This document shows, in pieces, positions 56,550 to 64,000 of a stretch of 64,000 bases of DNA. The notes beneath the pieces were generated by a model. The model was not told the origin of the DNA. It did not search any database and saw only the letters and a program-made list of their open reading frames with translations. The position numbers and the translations under genes are program-made. Each line of letters opens with the position of its first letter. Position 1 is the stretch's first letter. Origin of the DNA: Gossypium raimondii (Eukaryota > Streptophyta > Magnoliopsida > Malvales > Malvaceae); NCBI RefSeq assembly GCF_025698545.1, contig NC_068572.1, positions 5,518,001 through 5,582,000 on the forward strand, in the 5' to 3' direction.

Positions 56550-56994
56550 TATTTTTCAGCTAAAGGACACTTGGTTTTTGCCTTTGAATTTATAGCTAAT
56601 TAATCATGGCTTGGGGAAATTTTATAGATGCAATTTATGTTTTTATGCAAGGAATTGAAGAGTTCTTGAGAGATTGGAGATTTAACATACGTACATGTGA
56701 TTTAAGTGATATTGAATAGCACTATAGCTAGCCTAAGAAGGAATATAGAAAGTTCGGATTTGGAAGCCCAAACATTTTAATTTTTCCCTTATTGTAATAA
56801 TTAGAATTATTAAGATATTTAAATTTTTCGCTTAAATAATAGTGTATATATATACTATCATGTCTTGGGAGGGAGAAAAACTACTTTTAAGAAAACAATG
56901 GTACTATTGAATGGTCAAATCTGTTGATTTCTAGTTCAACCGATTAAACCGATCCAAATTTGACAATCATGATATATATTCCTTTGTTATTGAA
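56550..56994. other. 5' flank of divergent SPH gene
   Basis: AT-rich, presumably the promoter of the minus-strand SPH gene. The LINE remnant begins about 56995. No other feature is seen. Confidence 0.4.
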
Positions 56995-59090
56995 GAAATA
57001 AGTATGGGATAGGCTATGGATTCTTTTAGGTGATTTTAATGTCACTTTTATGCCACAAGAGAGTTCTAATTACTATGGGGTCCTTCCATCATTCCTATAT
57101 GGAAGAGTTTAGAGATTGTTTGGATTATCTGTATGTTGTTTAATTTTCCATTCAATGGTCCAACTTTTACTTGGACTAACCTTCAAGCTAGGAGTTTATT
57201 AGCTAGGTAGGGTACTAATCAGTCCAAGCTGGTTGACTTTTTTCCCTCAACCTAGTATACAGTTTCTTGCACCTGGGGTATCTAACAATTGTTTGCAGAA
57301 ATTGTAGTTTTCTCCTCCTTAGCCTTTCAAGTTTTTCAACTTTTGGACTAGGCACAAGGATTTCATGAAGACTGTTAACGGTTCGTGGGATTTACCAGTG
57401 CGCGGTAATACCATGTGTTGTTTGTTTGTTAAACTGAAAAGGCTAAAGCAAGAGACTAGAAGGACTGGAAGCAAGACAGTTAGTAGCTTTGAATTATCTT
57501 GATGAGGGGACATTTGATTTGGTAATCTCCTTAGCTAACTCACTCAAATTAGAGGATGTTGATAGAAGCTGTTACAAACAAAAAGCCAAGATGAAATGGC
57601 CGTGATGAAGATCAAAACTCTGATTTTATCCACCATGTGAAGAATAAAAGATAGCCCATTGAAGTCCTTCTTTGTGATAATGGGACCAGGTTATATAACT
57701 GTGGAGATTATAGGGCTCTATAATGAATTATTGGTGCTGAGGATAAGAAGGTAAATGGTGGTTCAGTAGAACTATTTAGGGACCTTCTGCAATGTTTTAT
57801 GGGTGAGGAAGGTAAACTGCATTTGGTAAAACTAGTGACCATGGAAAAAGTTAAAAATATTTTTGAGCTTATCTAATGGTTATACCATGCATGCTCTGTA
57901 ATTGGAGAGGATGTTTTTGCTACTTTCAATACAGCAACATTGGTGCTGTGCTTATTCCTAAGGGACAGAAACCTACTCATGTTGCTGATCTCAGGCCTAT
58001 TTCTTGCTCCTCAGTTATATACAAGTGTGTAACTAAGATCCTTGTGAGAAGGTTGACACCTCTTCTGCCTAGTTTAGTCTCACCAAACTAGAGAGCTTCT
58101 ATAAAAGGGAGAAGCATATGGGATAATTCTCTTTTAGCTAAGGTATGAAAGATTGCTTGCCTTTGTTGGGATGACTACTCAGAGTTAGGTGGGAGAATAC
58201 AATTGGTTCAATATATTTTGTGCCAACATTCCAATTTACCTAAAACAAATTTTTAAAAGCTCAACCAAATGTGTACTCTCCTTGTTTTTTTTTTTTTTTT
58301 TGAGGGGGATGATAATTAAGACTCAACTAAAGGAGCAAGGGTAAGTTGGAAAAAAATTTGTCCTCCTAAAGGTGAAGGTGGACATAAACCGAAGGACCTT
58401 CATAGTTGAAATAAACTTGTATTATCCAACATATAAGAAACATTTTGATAGGATATGGATTTCTTTGGATTGCTTGAATCAGAGAGTATTTGCTTACAAA
58501 TCATTCTTTGAGAAGGTTCCATTAAAAAGTAACACCAATTGGAGTTGGAAGAAAATTGTAGAACTTAGAGAGGGAGCAACAATCGTATTAAGAAATTATG
58601 AGTTAAAATAGGGGGAAGATTACTATGTCCAAAATATGGGAAATGGTCAAGCCTAAAGTTAAGGTTGTATAACATAGGATTTGTTTGGTTTCTTCTACAT
58701 ATTCCAACACATTCTTTCACCACTTGAATGGCAATTCTAGATTCCAACCAATAAGAGGATGATACGGCGGTGACTCACTATTAATGGTCACTGCTTTTAT
58801 TGTCATTATGAGACCCAAAATAAGAATCATATTTTCGCAGAATGCACATTCGGAAAAAAAAAAGTGGAGGGAGAAACAAAGGTAAAGCTTCAATCATTCT
58901 AAAATTGACCTAGAATGCTTTTGGAGGGAGAAACAAAAGGAGGGGATTCTTAAAAGCGTTGAAGGACTGATTAGCTTAAGGTTTCAAGGCAAGAACAGAG
59001 TAGATAATTTGTGTTTGGCTTGAAACATTTTGGAATGGGTACTTTTCTGTTCTATACATACAAATAGCCTGTATTGACAGTTTCACAGCT
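56995..59090 (+). mobile_element. Degraded L1-type LINE, plus strand
   Basis: Remnants of the second LINE reading frame in the expected order. They are an endonuclease end (about 57025, LGDFNVTF), the RT-proximal region (about 57880-58090, with NIGAVLIPKGQKPTHV, LRPISCSSVIYKCVTKIL and LLPSLVSPN) and a zinc-finger-like CxxC region (about 58790-58850, HCFYCHYE and NHIFAECTF). Many frameshifts and stops interrupt it and the main RT catalytic block (YADD region) is absent, so a large internal part is deleted. Old and dead. No target duplication or poly-A tail identified. Confidence 0.8.
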
Positions 59091-60151
59091 TTTGTTATTT
59101 CATTGGATTACAAAACTTATCCTAATAATAATAATAAATATTTTTATAGACTCCAACAACGGAATATAACAAGTATCAAATTTATTTATATAATTAAATT
59201 ATTATTTTTACTAAACCTTATAATATATTTAGCAAACCTCAATCCGCTTCGCTATTCAGATGTCAACCAAATAAAAGACGTCTATAATAAATCTAAAACT
59301 TCTTGAACAAAAAGAAACTTAAAAATATAAAGATTATAAGCATACTGCTATTTACATATTTCTGATTTTTTTTTTTCAAATCTAAATAGTTGATAAAAGA
59401 AAATTTAGAAACTCATACCGAAAGCTGACCAAAAGTAGGATTAGTTTAACCAAAATTAATTCAATTTTTGACTAAATTATGCACACCCCTTCGAAGAGAG
59501 TAAGGCCGATTTATTAATCAGACAATTCCCCTCGGCAACAAGGGGCAAAAAACACATGGGCTTTACATTATTATAACGAAGCTATGGGATTAGAATTCGA
59601 TAATCCTAATATTCTGTAACAGACCTTATCGAAGAACATACAAAAGCTTTAAGATATTATTTTCGAGGACTAAAAAGAAACTCGTTTTTACCACAAGCTT
59701 ACCATCCTGCAATTATCCAATATCACAATTAAAAATAATAATTCACAGCCAAATTCATCTATATGTGTTATTCACAGTTTACACACTTAATCCGTTGGAC
59801 TCTAAAACAGAATGTTTGACACAGTAATTTTATGACACTACACTTCTAGATTTCGCACCAATGATGGTAACTCGAATAATTTAGCAAAGATGATAGCTCA
59901 AAAAAGAATAAATAAATAAAGGGCTTTTTCTTTTTTTCTTTTTCTTTATTTTTTTTAACCTTTGAGATGAATGCAAATTTATGTTGTACGCTAAAATGTG
60001 GCTTTAACTGTTAAAATAAGTAGATTTCTCGAAGTAGGGATGAGAATTCATGATGTTTAGATAGACTGAGGTAATAAGACGGCAACAAGGGCTGCAGAAC
60101 ACATTTAACTTAAAACAACTTAAAAGGAAGAAACAAACAGGCATACCAGAT
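59091..60151. other. Spacer, 3' flank of UGT80 gene
   Basis: Contains the ycf3-like fragment at 59536-59720. 59700-60151 is likely 3' UTR and flank of the UGT80 gene (minus strand). The rest is AT-rich. Confidence 0.45.
59536..59720 (+). pseudogene. Nuclear copy of plastid ycf3 (pafI), decayed
   Basis: One frame reads ALHYYNEAMGLEFDN (plastid Ycf3: ALQNYYEAMRLEIDP). After a frame change it reads [19 protein letters not shown] and LPQAY (Ycf3: GEHTKALEYYFRALERNPF, LPQAF), in the right order and nearly the right spacing. These are the tetratricopeptide repeats of the photosystem I assembly factor Ycf3. The intervening segment is shortened. Divergence is large for a gene this conserved, so the transfer is old. 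No other plastid gene was recognised beside it. Confidence 0.7.
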
Positions 60152-62723
60152 TCACGAACAACCAAAACACCGACTAATGGAGAACAGACTAGATGGTGGC
60201 TCCACTGATGGCTCCAGTTCTGGCTTCTTGCGAGGAAGATGCTTAAAAAATGCTTTTACCGCTCCACTCACCCCATCCTCATTCTCCATTGCCTTGGCAA
60301 GTTCAACAGCTTTCTCTTTAACCTGAGATATCTCATGAGTGAGTTTGTGGAAAATTTTAAAAATATATATATTTTTAACCTTGTCTTCTAAAAAGAAAAA
60401 AGGCATTAATTGTTGAATCAGTTTTCATCTGTACTTCAGTTCACTTATATCACTTAAACGATGTTTCATGAAATTTGATTTACACGATCCCAGGTTGGTG
60501 GTCCCAAGGAGAGAGGTATTATCAAGAAGAGAGACATTGACCTCTCGTTTGAGTTACTCAAATCCCAAATGATGTTCGACATCAAACAAGCCACAAAAAA
60601 TAGATACAAACGTATAGCTGCTTGTAGAAACTCCCTACAATCGTATAGCTGCTTGTAGAAACTCCCCTCAACCTAAATACTCGGAGTCTTCATTCTTTTA
60701 AAGTCTCTTTTACTAATATAACCTTCCAAAGAAGCATGGAAAAAATCCTGGACAACTTAAACATACCTATCTCAAGCACATTTCCTAAGTAACATAACCC
60801 TCAACTCAATGAAAAATGAAAAGAAAAACCGCCAATGGATTATGGATTATTAAAAAAAAAAAGGGGCAAGACTAAATGGCTAAAATCTAAAATGGCAAAG
60901 CAAATGTAAATTGAACAAATAAATTTGGCATCTCAAATTCATAATTACCTCTGGGTTTAGCATGAATTTTATTGCATCAATCAGCTTGGGAAGTGAGAAC
61001 TCATCAATCGGAATTGGTGCAGGTCCCACTCCTCTAGCATGCACTCGATCTCCCCAGAAAGGTTGATCACCAAAAAATGGCACAATGGTCGTTGGGCACT
61101 AAATTTGAGGGGAAAAAGCGTGGATCAAGATACGAGTGGACATCAAATGAAACCAAACGCACATCATCATCAAACCAGACAAACAAGACAATGTATGCAC
61201 CTAGTCAAGGAACAAGTAGATAAACTAACAGCAAAGATGTAAATGTTTGTTCTTACCGCAGCTTTAAGACCGGCAGCTGTTGTTCCGGCACCACCATGGT
61301 GAACCTGAAAGCAGGGCAAAAAAAGAAAAGGTCTTGCTATTCAAAACCAAATAGGAGAGAAAGAGTTGGAGGGAAACAACTTGAAGGGGCAAAACAAAGT
61401 AATATCATACTATATTATTCAGACTTAGGCGTGAATGTTCGATATAAATATGCATACGAATATGTTCAACTTTTTTGAAGTTTTTCCGTGTATTTGGAGG
61501 ATCCTTGAAGGGTGACATCCCCATTTCCATATTCTCATACATGTCAGACACAGGTGTTGGTACTTCAAGAAAATGAACATAGAAGCACATCAATATCAGA
61601 AAATTGTAAGAGATCCAAATGATAAAAATTTGATTAATCGGCATGATCAAATACTTGCACATCCTCGTATTACACGTAAGCAGGTTATATTCCTCAAGTA
61701 ATTTAGTTTCTACATTATGTGTTACTAGCACCACTCGGCTTCTGCTCTAATATTGTATCATGACCTCCACTACCCTTGATTGCCAAGCTTAGTTGACATA
61801 CCATTATGTTATTGAGCACCCACCATACCTTAGATATCCATCAATGTATTTAAATACCACCAAAGTATCTAAAAGTGTAAAATATAGGCAGATATTTGTT
61901 CAGAGTTCTTAAAAAAATTTATTAAACACCACAGATTTGACCTCACCGAGAAACCCTAATCTTTGCAAATGTTTCCTCTAAGATGAAAAAAGGTTGCCTC
62001 AGCTGGTGTCCATCACAAAAAAGAAAAGTGTTTTCTAAAAATAATAACAGTCATGTTATGATGAAAAGAGCTGATATGTGAAGTTTGAGGAGCTAACCAA
62101 AGTGATAGTAGTTTCAAAATATTTAGAAACTTTTTTCCCTTTTTACAAGACAATAAAAGGGGGAGGGCTGCAACTTTGCAAACTTTCAATGTTGAACTTG
62201 TAATCAATTCAGACAATAAGCTAGGACAGGAATACAAGACAGAAAACATTCTGAAAATAGCTCTCAAAGAAACTTTTACCATAAGCAGCATTCCATGCCC
62301 ATTCTGAGTGAAAAGAAGTCAAACCATGCACTATAACCACTATATAGAATGTGATTATGAATAAAGATTCTAAACAGGTTGAACAAAAAAAGCAAAGATG
62401 CTAAACAAATATAATGAGAAAGAATCCCCATAAAAGCAGTACTCTAGTAATGGACTCACCACAGCCATGCATTGCAAGAATAGCCAATCATGAGGGACGT
62501 TGTCCAATAAGTAAACAGAGTCCTTGGATTCTGCCACTGAGAATAAATGGATAAAAAGCTAAGAAAATATTGCACACGGGCACTAGGATAATAATAACAA
62601 GTAAGAAGAAAAAAACTTACAGCTACCAAGGCCACCCCAGCCTTTATTAATGATACCCCTCTGCCCAGTTTGTTCCAATGCATCGACAATTATTTGGGTC
62701 ATTTTTTCTGGTTCTTGAACAGG
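60152..62723 (-). CDS. Sterol 3-beta-glucosyltransferase (UGT80-type), 3' part
   Basis: Five in-phase minus-strand exons: 62621-62723, 62460-62536, 61257-61304, 60949-61098 and 60152-60322. They encode the last ~183 residues. The order is [93 protein letters not shown] and the C-terminal VKAFFKHLP with a Cys-rich RCFGCS end. The HHGGAGTT and FGDQPFWG blocks form the UDP-sugar binding motif of GT1 enzymes. The enzyme glucosylates membrane sterols. Arabidopsis has UGT80A2 and UGT80B1; the RCFGCS end favours the A2 type. The next upstream exon is not in 62724-64000, so the gene continues beyond the window. All visible exons are intact. Confidence 0.93.
61428..61590 (+). repeat. Intron-resident repeat, copy 8 (UGT80 intron)
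   Basis: GTGAATGTTCGATATAAATA, core CCGTGTATTTGGAGGATCC, TTGAAGGGTGACATCCCC, CATGTCAGACACAGGTG and TACTTCAAGAAAATGAACA. The core is the best preserved in the window. Opposite orientation to the host gene. Confidence 0.65.
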
Positions 62724-64000
62724 CTGAAATGGGTAGAAGGAATAGTACAAAAAAGATCATATACATAGAAAAAAGTAAAAAGCATAAATAAGATCAAACA
62801 AGTGAGAACAGTATCCGATAGCAACCAGCCAACTTAACTGTGATATTAATTCACCATAATTAGGGTAAAAATCTATTTTTATGGTTAATGTGATCGATCT
62901 CTATTGGAAACGAGGGAAAACAATCAAATGATGCAGCCATTTATCACATTCATTAGCCTTGGCTTTATAATGGCAACACAAATAGGTCATACAAAACTTG
63001 CTGGAAAACAGATCTTTATCAAATCCTATGCTTAACAAAATGGACAAAAATGCCAATTCCCTAGGAACACCAACAAAGGGTTCTAAATCCTGTTGCACTT
63101 TTCTATTTCAACCCTAGTATTCTTGCTCTAAGGATTTTACTTCTATATTAACCCTAGTATTCTTGCTCTAAGGATTTTACTTCTATTTTAACCCTAGTAT
63201 TCTTGCTCTAAGGATTTTACTTTGCTCCATCAAAATAGTATAATTGATGAGAAAAAGTAGCAACCATATTAAAGCAGAAATATAAACAAAAAACTTCAAA
63301 AAAATTGGATCTCAGGCCACAACAAACAAAATATAGTTGTGTCAGGAGCTTTTGACACATTCATCAGAGAAGAGCTACTTCAAAGGATTACACAAGGTGG
63401 TCAATGAATGTTTAGGACTCACAACATTATAGCTTACTCAGTAAACAAAGAAGCAATGCAATTTCAGGTTGCAACATAAAGATGCTGGCAATTTCAGTAC
63501 ATAAGTTATGATACAAAATTCTACTACTATTTATGAATTTCAGCAGCTTCCCTAACTAACATACTTCAGATGTCTGGAAGCATACAGTTTAGAAAACCTC
63601 AATATAAGAAATTAAAGAGAAAAACCTTTCTGTATGAAGAAGATAGAAAAAGAAAACATGCAGGAAATGACCAAGCACGGTAGATTTAAAGTTTAGATTT
63701 CAAGAGAAATGCTTTTCTAAAGCCAAAAACAAACAATTTAATCAACATTGAAAACCAAGTCCTTAGCTTTGATTAAAACAGTTGTGAAAAAAATTATGCA
63801 ACCTAAAATTCTTAATCTATCTCACCATGTTACTTAATATCTTGATACATCTCTTAACCTGTAAAAGGAGAGGAACCCATCTCTAGAGACCAAACTTAAT
63901 ATTTAATCTTTGCCCAGGGCCAGCTAGCATTGTATTTCAACTCTAACATAAAACCCCTTAGATAAATCCTAGATTTCATGTAATTAGTGGTCCCCAATAT
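62724..64000. other. UGT80 intron, running off the window
   Basis: No UGT80 exon was found on the minus strand here, so this appears to be intron. It contains a 40-bp minisatellite (63101-63222). Nothing else is recognised. Confidence 0.5.
63101..63222. repeat. 40-bp minisatellite, three copies
   Basis: Three tandem units beginning AACCCTAGTATTCTTGCTCT at 63110, 63150 and 63190, nearly identical, the last one shortened. The near identity implies recent expansion. Confidence 0.95.

Overview
The window is nuclear DNA of a flowering plant. Its genes have GT-AG introns, and it carries a nuclear-encoded photosystem I subunit with a transit peptide, a sterol glucosyltransferase gene, S-protein homologues and many plant repeats. 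From recalled repeat families (a CACTA-ended element with subterminal GCGGCG repeats, large-LTR elements, abundant foldback MITEs) I infer a eudicot, plausibly Malvaceae such as cotton. That placement is recall, not a search result.

The gene-bearing parts lie at 4.1-33.4 kb and 60.1-64 kb. In order they hold a VPS62/DUF946-type gene (+, two exons, one frameshift), an RPM1-interacting-protein-13-like gene (+, three exons), a 13-exon pfkB sugar/nucleoside kinase gene (+), psaE (-, three exons), a six-exon tetraspanin of the TET19/TOM2A-like type (-), and the 3' part of a UGT80 sterol glucosyltransferase gene (-) that runs off the right edge. These are ordinary housekeeping or regulatory genes. 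I see no functional linkage between them.

Between 34 and 57 kb is an accessory region with four genes of the secreted S-protein homologue (SPH, plant self-incompatibility S1) family, all on the minus strand. Three are close paralogues (34.2, 40.8 and 49.4 kb); only the 40.8 kb copy is intact. The fourth (56.2 kb) is divergent and carries one in-frame stop. The 40.8 and 49.4 kb copies share about 1.7 kb of flank, so each gives the empty site for later insertions into the other.

The rest is repeats. There are two solo LTRs of one large-LTR family (10.1-12.6 and 45.3-48.1 kb) with perfect 5-bp target duplications, two other LTR-like sequences with internal arrays and a short Copia-like LTR. There is also a 1.84-kb CACTA-ended element with telomere-like internal repeats. 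Further elements are two hAT MITEs with 8-bp duplications, several Mutator-like foldback MITEs with 9-bp duplications, four copies of a tRNA-derived SINE (one split by a MITE), a degraded L1 LINE and an old plastid ycf3 fragment. A further inverted-ended repeat of about 180 bp occurs in at least eight places, all inside introns.

I found no convincing new biological system. The most informative observations are the datable nested insertions in the SPH cluster, the intron-restricted repeat and the single-base frameshift in the VPS62-like gene.
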